A stretch of 33,757 nucleotides of DNA, from NCBI RefSeq assembly GCF_015206895.1, contig NZ_JADEXU010000083.1, forward strand, positions 1 to 33,757, written 5' to 3'. Below the pieces are notes generated by a model. It had not been told where the DNA came from. It saw nothing but the letters and a program-made list of their open reading frames with translations, and did not search any database. This document shows, one piece after another, positions 23,226 to 31,563 of the stretch (position 1 is the stretch's first letter; every line of letters begins with the position of its first letter). The translations under genes and the position numbers were made by a program. The stretch is from Nostoc sp. LEGE 12450. Its GTDB lineage: Bacteria; Cyanobacteriota; Cyanobacteriia; Cyanobacteriales; Nostocaceae.

Positions 23226-23535
23226 TCCTCTTATCTGAGATTTGCTAGCTTAATTATTAGCTATAAGCAAAAAAACTCTAAAGTGCTTCATGCAGCAAGA
23301 CTCAATGTTTTACAACTTTTACAAGCATCCCCACCAATCAATGCAGATAGTTATCAATTCGATTCGGTCGCTGTTAAAGAATTAAAGATTGAAATTGACG
23401 TGGTATTTTTACCATCAAAAATAAGTAATTTGGCACAATAAAATCAACCTATGTAAATAAAAACTAATTAGAGTAAAACCCTTATAGCTATTGTCTATTG
23501 CCTTATCCCAACAATAATTATTTACAGCCGCTTCC
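23226..23535. other. Spacer with an open frame of possible coding origin
   Basis: Immediately after the stop of the RsbW-like gene the same frame stays open for 71 codons, to a TAA at 23439-23441. From GTG 23283 it reads VLHAARLNVLQLLQASPPIN, then ADSYQFDSVAVKELKIEIDVVFLPSK. The composition looks protein-like, but I recognise no family and there is no good start. It may be the remains of a gene. Confidence 0.3.
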
Positions 23536-26500
23536 TTATCTCGTGATTAAAAACTCTTGGATACATTTAACAAAATCTTCTAACTCTGAGATTAACTGAG
23601 TAGTACCTCGACGTTCTTGATTGTGAGCTAATTGTTCTAATTTTTGTGCTGCTAGATGCATAGTAGTAGCTCCAACATTGGCGCTAGCACCTTTAATCTG
23701 ATGGGTTTGGAGCGCTAGTTGCTCATAGTCATTATCTGCGATCGCTATTTTAATAATCTCTAAACGAGGTTGCATATCTTCAACAAATATTTCCAGTAGT
23801 TCCAATTCAAATTCTGGGTTGTTTTCCGAGAGTTGATGCAAGCGTTCCCAATCAATTGGGAGGTCAACTGAACCTACATCTGTTTTAGAAATTTTCTGCT
23901 CTAAAACATATATTTCTTTTGCCTGGAATATCACACTTCCCCAACGCTGTAGCGCTGCCGCTAATTTTTCTTTGATTACTGGCTTGCTCAGATAGTCGTC
24001 CATTCCCGCATCTAGACACATCTGTTGATCTTCTTTCATCGCATTAGCTGTCATCGCAATTACTACAGGGCGACGACTATTGATAAAGCTGCTTTCTTGC
24101 CAACGACGAATTTCTTTTGTAGTTTCTAAACCATCGAGAACAGGCATTTGGCAATCCATCAAAATTAAATCGTAGGGGATTTTTTCTAATAGCTGCAAAA
24201 CTTCTTTCCCATTACCAGCAACATCAGCGCCATAACCTAGGCTTTGGAGTTGCTTCAAAGCAACTTTCTGATTCACCAGATTATCTTCGGCTAAGAGAAT
24301 TCTTAATTTATGGAAGTCACGAGCCAGGAAGCGGGAGCTAGGAGAATGAGCGTTGCTGTTGTTTTCGTAATCTTTTAGTTTGAACTCTTGACTTCTAACT
24401 TCTGTCTCCTCCTTTATCTGCGTTCCTAAGATAGTCATGATGGTATCGAGGAGTCGGGACGGCTTAACAGGTTTGACCAAATAAGCCGCAAATCCTATTT
24501 TTAGCGCTCGTTGGATTTCATCGCGTTGATTAGTAGAGGTCAGCATAATCAAAGGTAGCCCAGCGATCGCTGAATTTGCTTTAATTTGCTCTCCCAAGGT
24601 CATGCCATCTATTTCTGGCATCTGCATATCAATCACAGCAATGTCATAAAGATTTTTTTGCTTGGCAGCCTCCTCAATAGCTTTGAGGGCAATAGTAGCC
24701 GAAGCAGCCTGATCTACTAACATTCCCCAACGGGTAGCTTGATGGTGGATAATTTTGCGATTAGTAGCATTGTCATCCACCACTAACAAGCGCCGATTAG
24801 TCAAAAGTTCGCGATCGCTTTCTGAGGAAATAGGGTGAAGTTGCTGGGCAAGAGTTACTTCAAACCAAAATTTAGATCCTTTGCCCAACCGACTTTCTAC
24901 GCCAATTTCTCCTCCCATCAAGCTTACGAGTTGCTTGCAGATGGCTAATCCCAAACCTGTGCCGCCATACTTGCGGGTGGTGGAAGCATCTACTTGGGTA
25001 AATGGGGTAAAGAGTTTGCATTGGTCTTCAGAGGTAATGCCAAGACCGGTATCTGTGATGGCAAAATAAATGGTGGCTGTAGTAGAGGAAAGCGAACGCA
25101 ATTCGGCTCGGACTACTACCTCTCCATTGCTGGTGAACTTGATCGCATTGCTGATCAGGTTCATCAGAATTTGCCGCAAGCGGCCAGCATCGCCTTGGAG
25201 TTGGGTGGGAACGTTGGGATAGATTAAGGCTGCAATTTCTAATCCTTTATTATGGGCTGAGGGAGCTAATAATTCCAACACTTCTTCTAGACAGGAAGAT
25301 AAGTCAAAATCTAAAGTTTCTAGTGCCATTTCCCCAGCCTCAAGTTTGGACAAATCCAAAATTTCGTTGATGAGGCTTAAAAGAGCATCTCCACTAATGC
25401 GAATAGTTTCGATAAAATCCTGTTGCTCTGAGTTTAGGGGAGTTTCTAACATTAAGCCTGTCATCCCCAACACAGCATTCATTGGAGTCCGAATTTCATG
25501 ACTCATGTTTGCTAAAAAGGCACTTTTGGTTTTAGAAGCTAATTCAGCTTGATGACGAGCAACTTCAAGTTCTCTTCGCTGTTGAGTTTCTGCATACAAC
25601 ATTTGGGCTTGGGCTAAGGCAATACCTACTTGATCGGCTATTTGTCGTAAAAGATGAGTTTCAAAGCTAGACCACTGACGGGAACTGCCACACTGATGGA
25701 CAATTAGCAAACCGCAGAGTTCTTCTTTGACAAGAATGGGTATGACTAAATTGGATTTGACCCCAAATTGTTGCAGTAATTCTATATGCCTTTTTTGAAT
25801 TTCCACTATATCTAAGTCAGCAAGCTCTAGATTCCGTTTTTGACGATATTGCTGTAGATAGTACTGTTGTGTATATTCCGCTTGAAAATAAGAATCAGTG
25901 AGCTTTTTCTCTTTAATTGTCAGCCAGCCAGAAACTACTGCCTCAACTACAGTGCTTCCAGATCCATCTGTCAAAGGTTGATAAATCAAAACTCGATCGC
26001 TATGGAGAATTTTTTGTACCTCCGTAACACTGACTTGGAGAATTTCTTGGATTTTCAAAGACTGACGAATCTTAAGGGTGATTTCAGTAAATAGTTGCGA
26101 TCGCAAATTTTGGCGTTGGAGTTCTTCTTCTGCCTGCTTGCGCTCAATAAACTGCCCTACTTGCTCACCAATAGAATTCATGACTTTTGCCAAATCTGGG
26201 TCAGGTTGCTGGATTTCATGGCTAAAGCAGGTAATGACACCAAGAATGTTTTTACCACTATGGATCGGAAAACCAAAAGCTCCGTGCAGTTCTGCTTGGA
26301 CAGCGATTTGAGAGCGGATGAAATCTTTGTCTTTAACTACATCAACAATCCAAACAGGTTCAGCACTCTCCCAAACACGACCAGGCAGGCCAATTCCTGA
26401 TGCAAAGCTGATCTGCTGACTAAGGATCTCAAATTCTTGCATTCCTGAAGATATTTTATACCATGAATTCAGTAAAGATAGTAGATTCACTCGCTGATTT

Positions 26501-28212
26501 ACCATCCAAATTTCACTTAGATCCCATTCCAAACTCTCGCAGATTCCTTGCAGGATTTGGGGCATAGCTTCACTGATTGTAGTTGACTCCGCTAAGACGC
26601 GCGTTGTAGAGTACTGGGCTTTGAGGTGCTGTTCTGCTCGTTTGCGTAAACGAAGCTCGTCGTAGGCATCGCTAATGTCAATACCTGTAGCAACAATGTA
26701 TTCAACGCAACCCTCATCATCTTGCAAAATAGCATTAGCCCATGAAATCAGCCGCAGACTGCCATCCTTTGCTACCCAATAATTTTCATATTCTTTGGGC
26801 GCTTCACCAGTTCGCAACTGTTCAAAAACTGCTTTAACTGGTTCTACCTGTTCAGGAATGAGAAACAGGTTCCAGAAATGCCTTCCTCTCACCTCATCAA
26901 ATGAGTAACCTGTTGTTTGTTCACAAGCTTGATTGAAGCGAACGATCTGCCCTTGTGTATCCAGAACTATTACCAAAGCGCTAGCTGTATCAAGAACTGC
27001 TGAAATAAAGTTGCGTTCTTGGTTTAGCGTTTCCTCTGTTAATTTACGTTCTTTTACCTCACGATAAATGAAGTAGTAGACTATAGCCAGAGTGATAAAA
27101 CTTAGGCAAATAGCGATCGCAAGTGTCAAAACTGTGTTGTTTGCACTGGCTTTTGCTGCTTGTGACTGCTGTTGAAGCAACCTTTTATCCTCATTCTCGA
27201 TCTCATGGATGACCTTGCGAATATCATCCATAATATATTTCCCATGATTTGTCTGGATTACCTGCAAAGCTGCCTCGAATCCCTGATTTTGACGCAGGTA
27301 TATAGTCTGCTTGAGTATGGCAAATTTTGCAGCTATCAGAGATTCAAGGGCGGCAAACTGCTTTTGTTGGCTTGGTTGATCTGCGATTAAATCCTTCAGT
27401 TCTACAATTTTTTGATCGATATTTACAACTACTGCTTGATAAGGTTCCAGATAACTTTCTTGTCCAGTCAGGATATAACCGCGTTGTCCAGTTTCAGCAT
27501 CCTTCATCTCGGACAGTAATTCTTCTAGCTTATTGATTTTCCCTTGGGTTTTTTGTACCTGATTACTAGCATCAATCAATATGCGTGTGTTTTGATAAGA
27601 AATCATGCCAATCAAAACTAAAATTGCCGATGCTAACCCAAACCCTCCGGCTACTGTTTTAAAAAATTGTTTGCGTCTTTTGTGTGCCTGTTTGCGTGTA
27701 TGAGTGACCAATACCAAACTTGCTAAGTTACGCCGCATTTCTAATTGCTTGATTACCTGGCGACCGATAATTCGCAATGCTTCAACTTGTTCTGGAGAGA
27801 GGTTTCTTGGTACACGGTCAATTACACAAAGTGTTCCTAGTGCATATCCTTCAGGGTTAGTTAACGGTACACCAGCATAAAATCGAATATCCGGGTCAGA
27901 GGTGACTAGCGGGTTTGTCGCAAACCTTTCGTCTTGTGTGGCATCAGGCACAACAAAAACTTCCGGTTGCAGAATAGCATGGGCGCAGAAAGCCAAATCT
28001 CGCGGTGTTTCTGGGGCATCCAAACCAACTTTGGATTTGAACCACTGGCGATCGCTATCAATTAAACTGATTAAGGCAATAGGAGTGCCACAAATATATG
28101 AGGCCAAACGGGTGAGATCGTCAAAGGCAGCTTCCGAACGAGTATCGAGGATCTTATACTCCAAAAGAGATTCGATTCGCTGTATTTCGTTATCAGGTAA
28201 TGGTGCTTTCAT
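23536..28212 (-). CDS. Hybrid sensor histidine kinase: GAF-TM-CHASE3-TM-PAS-GAF-GAF-HisKA-HATPase-REC-REC-HPt
   Basis: A 1558-residue inner-membrane kinase. Residues 20-160 are a GAF domain (IALISLIDSDRQWFKSKVGLD). Membrane helices at about 186-205 and 359-384 enclose a CHASE3 sensor (MKDAETGQRGYILTGQESYLEPY). Residues 400-515 form PAS with PAC, and 530-690 and 700-870 are two more GAF domains. HisKA has the phospho-His in ANMSHEIRTPMNAV (His905). HATPase has NLISNAIKFT, DTGLGI and GGTGLGLAICKQL. Receiver 1 has Asp1195 (AVIDMQMPEIDG), receiver 2 has Asp1353 (LMDCQMPVLDG), and the HPt has His1504 (THQIKGASANVG). No cysteine-based bilin site was seen in the GAFs. The gene is 22 bp after a beta-barrel gene on the same strand and next to the RsbU/V/W-like set. 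The receiver 1-2 linker seems repeat-derived. Confidence 0.93.
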   Translation of the reverse strand: MKAPLPDNEIQRIESLLEYKILDTRSEAAFDDLTRLASYICGTPIALISLIDSDRQWFKSKVGLDAPETPRDLAFCAHAILQPEVFVVPDATQDERFATNPLVTSDPDIRFYAGVPLTNPEGYALGTLCVIDRVPRNLSPEQVEALRIIGRQVIKQLEMRRNLASLVLVTHTRKQAHKRRKQFFKTVAGGFGLASAILVLIGMISYQNTRILIDASNQVQKTQGKINKLEELLSEMKDAETGQRGYILTGQESYLEPYQAVVVNIDQKIVELKDLIADQPSQQKQFAALESLIAAKFAILKQTIYLRQNQGFEAALQVIQTNHGKYIMDDIRKVIHEIENEDKRLLQQQSQAAKASANNTVLTLAIAICLSFITLAIVYYFIYREVKERKLTEETLNQERNFISAVLDTASALVIVLDTQGQIVRFNQACEQTTGYSFDEVRGRHFWNLFLIPEQVEPVKAVFEQLRTGEAPKEYENYWVAKDGSLRLISWANAILQDDEGCVEYIVATGIDISDAYDELRLRKRAEQHLKAQYSTTRVLAESTTISEAMPQILQGICESLEWDLSEIWMVNQRVNLLSLLNSWYKISSGMQEFEILSQQISFASGIGLPGRVWESAEPVWIVDVVKDKDFIRSQIAVQAELHGAFGFPIHSGKNILGVITCFSHEIQQPDPDLAKVMNSIGEQVGQFIERKQAEEELQRQNLRSQLFTEITLKIRQSLKIQEILQVSVTEVQKILHSDRVLIYQPLTDGSGSTVVEAVVSGWLTIKEKKLTDSYFQAEYTQQYYLQQYRQKRNLELADLDIVEIQKRHIELLQQFGVKSNLVIPILVKEELCGLLIVHQCGSSRQWSSFETHLLRQIADQVGIALAQAQMLYAETQQRRELEVARHQAELASKTKSAFLANMSHEIRTPMNAVLGMTGLMLETPLNSEQQDFIETIRISGDALLSLINEILDLSKLEAGEMALETLDFDLSSCLEEVLELLAPSAHNKGLEIAALIYPNVPTQLQGDAGRLRQILMNLISNAIKFTSNGEVVVRAELRSLSSTTATIYFAITDTGLGITSEDQCKLFTPFTQVDASTTRKYGGTGLGLAICKQLVSLMGGEIGVESRLGKGSKFWFEVTLAQQLHPISSESDRELLTNRRLLVVDDNATNRKIIHHQATRWGMLVDQAASATIALKAIEEAAKQKNLYDIAVIDMQMPEIDGMTLGEQIKANSAIAGLPLIMLTSTNQRDEIQRALKIGFAAYLVKPVKPSRLLDTIMTILGTQIKEETEVRSQEFKLKDYENNSNAHSPSSRFLARDFHKLRILLAEDNLVNQKVALKQLQSLGYGADVAGNGKEVLQLLEKIPYDLILMDCQMPVLDGLETTKEIRRWQESSFINSRRPVVIAMTANAMKEDQQMCLDAGMDDYLSKPVIKEKLAAALQRWGSVIFQAKEIYVLEQKISKTDVGSVDLPIDWERLHQLSENNPEFELELLEIFVEDMQPRLEIIKIAIADNDYEQLALQTHQIKGASANVGATTMHLAAQKLEQLAHNQERRGTTQLISELEDFVKCIQEFLITR
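24313..24402. repeat. Repeat-derived linker within the hybrid kinase gene
   Basis: The region encodes residues about 1271-1300 (starting EVRSQEFKLKDYENNSNAHS), between the two receivers. On the gene strand it reads GAAGTTAGAAGTCAAGAGTTC, of the Nostoc GAAGTCAGAAGTC intergenic family, and on to a GCTCCCGCTTCC block. It is in frame and interrupts no domain. Confidence 0.4.
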
Positions 28213-28234
28213 TCTTCAGCCTTATCAGTGACTA

Positions 28235-29503
28235 CTAAAATTTGACCCGCAACTGTCCTGTCAAAGAATTACCACCATAGGCACTTCCCCCGGTTTCTTG
28301 ATTGCGAACATTACTAAAGCTATAGCCAAGGTCTGCTTCTATATTTGGTGAAACCTTTACCGTACAGCGTGTTTGATAGGTATTGGCGTTATCAAATTCT
28401 CCTTTAAGTCGCTGCTGTCCTAAGTTGGCAGCGAGGCGACAGCGTAAGAAATTAGCAATATCTCCTTCCCAAGCCACCTCAGCGTTGTAAACCAGAAAAT
28501 CTGGTGGGGAAAAATAGCCACTTGTGCGTTCTAAATCGCGATCAAAACTCAAATTGAATAAGTTAGCTGCCAGAGAAAACTGTCCGAACTTGCGCTCTAG
28601 CCGACTAAATGACTGCACCTCGGAATTACCATCGTTGTAACTACCCAAACGCAATGATGAAAACAAGCTGGTGTTACCGTCAATTTGCCAGTATAAATCA
28701 GGCCCAAATCGCCAAGCAGTAATTTGATTTTCTAAAGTTCGGGCATTCGATTTATAAGGGCCTTGTTCTAAATTACCTGATAGTACTACTACCGATAGCA
28801 ATCGACCTGATGACGAAACTTGCGGTGGCGAAATGGGAGCCTCCACCTTAGCATTGAGATTGATAGCTGTAGGTAAACGATTGAAGACATCGACTCCGGC
28901 TGCTGTTTGCAGAGTCACTTGACCAATTTTTCCTTGCCATCCAACTTGCAAGGGAAAATTCGTAATTGATTCAACACCGCGTTGTTCAAATAAGTTAAAA
29001 CCTGTTTTCACAAATATTGTATTGCCATTACTTAATCGAAACTGAACCGTTGGTTCAAAAAATAAATTGGTTTGGCCAAAGTTATCTGTGTCATAGCGAT
29101 AGTCCGTATGAATGCTTTCCAAAACTGCATCCGGCATTCTTGGTTCGGTGGAAATTTTTGGTGGGCTAGAATCCTGCGGTGGTTCAATGGAAGTTTTTGG
29201 TGGGCTAGAATTCTGCGGGGGTTCGGGTAGCGCTGGCCGTAATTGCAAATCAGGATTGAAGTTTTCGGGTGCCGCCATCAAAATAGGTGTTGGCTCAGGA
29301 TTTACTTTGGTGACTCCCTCAATCAATTCTGAAGGTGATTTCCAGGTCTGATGTGCTTGGGCAGCTTGTAACTTAGCTTCTGATAATGTCCAAATACCTA
29401 CGCTACAGATTACTCCCAATTGAATCTGTAGGCATCTCCAAATCAACCCAGTGTAGGAACTATGTGGAGAAATAAAGAAATAAAGTATAAAATTATCTGC
29501 CAT
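28235..29503 (-). CDS. Putative outer-membrane beta-barrel protein with proline-rich region
   Basis: A 422-residue protein. Residues about 20-46 are hydrophobic and serve as signal sequence (CLQIQLGVICSVGIWTL), after an unusual N-terminal extension. Residues 80-122 are proline-rich, with two 13-residue repeats (PPQNSSPPKTSIE and PPQDSSPPKISTE). From about 128 the chain alternates polar and hydrophobic residues in strands (FFEPTVQFRLSNGNTIFVKTG, FSLAANLFNLSFDRDL, and last GQLRVKF), ending in Phe as usual for barrel assembly. I recognise no known family. It precedes the hybrid kinase by 22 bp, so it is likely co-transcribed with it. Function could be porin-like or a sensor partner; unknown. Confidence 0.75.
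   Translation of the reverse strand: MADNFILYFFISPHSSYTGLIWRCLQIQLGVICSVGIWTLSEAKLQAAQAHQTWKSPSELIEGVTKVNPEPTPILMAAPENFNPDLQLRPALPEPPQNSSPPKTSIEPPQDSSPPKISTEPRMPDAVLESIHTDYRYDTDNFGQTNLFFEPTVQFRLSNGNTIFVKTGFNLFEQRGVESITNFPLQVGWQGKIGQVTLQTAAGVDVFNRLPTAINLNAKVEAPISPPQVSSSGRLLSVVVLSGNLEQGPYKSNARTLENQITAWRFGPDLYWQIDGNTSLFSSLRLGSYNDGNSEVQSFSRLERKFGQFSLAANLFNLSFDRDLERTSGYFSPPDFLVYNAEVAWEGDIANFLRCRLAANLGQQRLKGEFDNANTYQTRCTVKVSPNIEADLGYSFSNVRNQETGGSAYGGNSLTGQLRVKF
29144..29221 (-). repeat. 39-bp tandem repeat, two copies, in the beta-barrel gene
   Basis: Two 39-bp units encode the 13-residue repeats PPQ(N/D)SSPPK(T/I)S(I/T)E at residues 95-120. They are separated by no spacer and differ by a few bases. 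Confidence 0.7.
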
Positions 29504-29676
29504 AGGTCAATACTATAGTTGTAAATAAAAAACTTGCTGCCAAAGAGTTTTCTGGCTGCTAGCTCATGTATTCAGCTTGGAATTATGATGCCCAAAATAT
29601 ATGCTTGTTAAGACATGGCAAAGAAAAAAGGCATTAATTTTATATACCTGCCCCTTGACTGTCTGATTAGTATTTT

Positions 29677-29700
29677 TTGCAAGAGCGTCTTGCAATTTTT
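29677..29700 (+). terminator. Orphan terminator-like hairpin
   Basis: An 8-bp stem with loop GCG and a T tract to the right. No plus-strand gene lies upstream, so it is either a relic or a repeat. Confidence 0.35.
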
Positions 29701-30012
29701 AATTAATAATTTTTAATTAGAGCGTACTCTTAGATAGAAGCAAGCTAGCAAGAGCGTCTCGTAGAGAAGCGACTTGACCGCTCAATGACCCATCTGGCAG
29801 CAACGAGAACAAACCCAGATTGCCCTCAATACCTGTCGGTTAAGGAAAAAAGGGAAATGGGAAAGGGGAAAGAAAAAACCTTTAATCCAAACCCAGTAAC
29901 CTTTTGCCCCAACCAAATTTCAGTTTAAAATCCAAAACCCGAGCAGTATTGGGTTCTATAAATAGCTATGCCGCACCATTAGGAGTGTGTTCTAGGAAAA
30001 GTTTAAGAGAAT

Positions 30013-30045
30013 AAGGGTAAGGGTTTAAATTCATCCCTTACCCTT
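30013..30045. terminator. Hairpin AAGGGTAAGGG/CCCTTACCCTT
   Basis: A perfect 11-bp stem with an 11-base loop, 93 bp beyond the stop of the ribbon-helix-helix gene (minus strand). It is a plausible end of the MerR-response regulator-RHH transcript. The T run on the minus-strand side is poor. Confidence 0.4.
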
Positions 30046-30137
30046 TTCCTTTAACCGAGAAGTATTGCCTTGAGTCCTATTGGTAATTCAAGATAGCTAG
30101 CAGATTTTTGAGATTGGCAGGATATTCTGGTGAATAG

Positions 30138-30350
30138 TTACTGTGATTTTGACCCACTACCAACTGTTGTTTTTGAGTCTGCTGTTGCCATTTCAGAGTT
30201 TTCACTATTGTTAACCTCAAGAGATCGAAGTAATTCTCGAATTACGTCTGTTGCTGGTCTTCCTGTCAAAGCACAGTAGTGTTCAAGTTTCTTCATTTCC
30301 TCAGCGGTGAGATTTACTGTTAGCCGTTTAACAGCCCATTTTTTATTCAT
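30138..30350 (-). CDS. Small ribbon-helix-helix (CopG/Arc-type) DNA-binding protein
   Basis: A 70-residue protein. Residues 8-45 fit the ribbon-helix-helix fold: strand VKRLTVNLTAEEM, helix EMKKLEHYCALTG, turn RPATD and helix VIRELLRSLE. The C-terminal 25 residues are low-complexity and polar. Such proteins bind DNA as dimers and often act as antitoxins or plasmid/gene regulators; no toxin gene is next to it. AGAGGATC immediately before the ATG is a strong ribosome-binding site. It lies 50 bp after the response regulator on the same strand. Confidence 0.75.
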   Translation of the reverse strand: MNKKWAVKRLTVNLTAEEMKKLEHYCALTGRPATDVIRELLRSLEVNNSENSEMATADSKTTVGSGSKSQ

Positions 30351-30400
30351 GATCCTCTTTTTTCTTGAAAATTTTGCTTTTTGTCGAAATCACCAAGCCA

Positions 30401-31081
30401 TTATGATTGTTCCCGTAGTGCATAGCCTACACCACGGACTGTATGAATCAAACGCTTTTCATTATTCTCTTCCAATTTGAGTCGCAGATAACGAATATAT
30501 ACTTCAATAATATTAGAATCACCCATGAAATCGTAACCCCAAACTTTCTCTAAAATTTGATCTCTAGTGAACACCTGACGGGGATGTGAGAGGAGATATT
30601 CTAATAAGTCAAACTCTTTTGCTGTTAGCTCAATGCTTCGTTTTTCTCGAAAAACTTCACGGGTGCGGCGATTTAAGCTTAAATCTTCAAATTGCAGTAA
30701 ATCTTCGGCTGTTTCTTGCGTGCGGCGCAGATGGGCGCGAATTCTAGCTAGTAATTCCTCAATGCTGAAGGGCTTAACTACATAATCATCGGCTCCCGCA
30801 TCTAATCCAGCGACGCGATCGCTCACTTCATCTTTTGCTGTCAATAAAATTACTGGTACTGTACTACCTGTTGCTCGTAAACGGCGACAAATTTCTAAAC
30901 CTGTTAAACCTGGTAACATCCAATCCAGAATCGCTAAATCTGGCGATGAGTCTCGCGCTAGGGTGAGACCGGCAATCCCATCATGAGCTACACTTACTTG
31001 GTATCCTTCGCTACTTAGCTCTAACTCGACAAATCGTGCTAGTTTGACTTCATCTTCTACCAAAAGGATATGTGCTGTCAT
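30401..31081 (-). CDS. OmpR/PhoB-family response regulator
   Basis: A 226-residue protein: receiver domain (HILLVEDEVKLARFVELEL, phospho-acceptor Asp53 in LAILDWMLPGLTG, Lys103 in YVVKPFS) and a winged-helix DNA-binding domain (TAKEFDLLEYLLSHPRQVFTRDQILEKVWG ... IEVYIRYLRLKLEE ... IHTVRGVGYALRE). I chose the ATG at 31081 because it starts exactly at the receiver; an upstream in-frame start at 31156 would overlap the MerR gene and add an unrelated 25-residue tail. No histidine kinase is adjacent. It follows the MerR gene by 41 bp, so the two are probably one transcript. The target genes are unknown. Confidence 0.9.
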   Translation of the reverse strand: MTAHILLVEDEVKLARFVELELSSEGYQVSVAHDGIAGLTLARDSSPDLAILDWMLPGLTGLEICRRLRATGSTVPVILLTAKDEVSDRVAGLDAGADDYVVKPFSIEELLARIRAHLRRTQETAEDLLQFEDLSLNRRTREVFREKRSIELTAKEFDLLEYLLSHPRQVFTRDQILEKVWGYDFMGDSNIIEVYIRYLRLKLEENNEKRLIHTVRGVGYALREQS

Positions 31082-31122
31082 AAGTTTGCTCTTGCTGCCT
31101 CCTCTGTCTTCTTTTCTGTTTC

Positions 31123-31548
31123 TCAGCACTGAGGGATATTTTGAATAATGGGACAAATTGTATCTTCATACTGGTCGCCGATATTCTTCCAGCCTGAAAG
31201 TAATCCCTTTATTTCAGATCGCAAAGTTAACAACTGATCGATTTGGCGATCAATTTGCAAAAGCTTGTCCTGGAGCTTTTCTTTGATTTCACCACAAGGA
31301 GCTTGTCCTTGGTCATAGACCTGAAGAATATTTCCAATCTCCTCTAAGCTAAGACCAAGATTTTGTACCCTTTTAATGAAGGCTAGACGAGTCAGCACAT
31401 CCAATGAAAACTGGCGGAAGCCTCCCTCTGTTCGTCTTGATGATTTGATTAAACCTAAACTCTCGTAATAGCGAATTGTCCTGATAGGGATTCCGCTTAT
31501 ATCTGTTACCTGACCAATTAAAAGCAGTTTTGTCTCCTGAGTTAACAC
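31123..31548 (-). CDS. MerR-family metal-type transcriptional regulator
   Basis: A protein of about 141 residues. LLIGQVTDISGIPIRTIRYYESLGLI is the N-terminal MerR helix-turn-helix, EGGFRQFSLDVLTRLAFIKRVQNLGLSLEEI is the second wing and helix, and the long dimer helix spans EIKEKLQDKLLQIDRQIDQLLTLRSEIK. Cysteines lie in QAPCGEI, at the end of the dimer helix region (TICPII) and at the C-terminus (PQC). This three-cysteine layout is like Zn/Cd/Hg-sensing MerR proteins. The start is uncertain: GTG 31548 follows a GGGA box, while TTG 31563 would add five residues. The response regulator follows on the same strand. The metal sensed is not predictable from sequence. Confidence 0.83.
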   Translation of the reverse strand: MLTQETKLLLIGQVTDISGIPIRTIRYYESLGLIKSSRRTEGGFRQFSLDVLTRLAFIKRVQNLGLSLEEIGNILQVYDQGQAPCGEIKEKLQDKLLQIDRQIDQLLTLRSEIKGLLSGWKNIGDQYEDTICPIIQNIPQC

Positions 31549-31563
31549 GGCAGATTTTCCCAA

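Larger units (their letters stand above)
29504..30137. other. Repeat-rich intergenic region, no gene seen
   Basis: Hairpin TTGCAAGA-GCG-TCTTGCAA at 29677-29695 is followed by TTTTT. AAGAGCGTCTCGTAGAGAAGCG at about 29751-29772 is a Nostoc-type repeat. GGTTAAGG...CCTTTAATCC lies at about 29837-29888, and a perfect 11-bp hairpin at 30013-30045. Confidence 0.5.

Noticed and set aside
29504..30137. Insertion sequence
   Set aside because: No transposase fragment was found; only short palindromes and Nostoc-type repeats.
30138..30350. Antitoxin of a toxin-antitoxin pair
   Set aside because: The ribbon-helix-helix fold fits, but no small toxin frame lies within 100 bp on that strand.
31082..31156. 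Longer start for the response regulator
   Set aside because: It adds a 25-residue basic stretch that overlaps the MerR gene; the receiver begins directly at the ATG at 31081.
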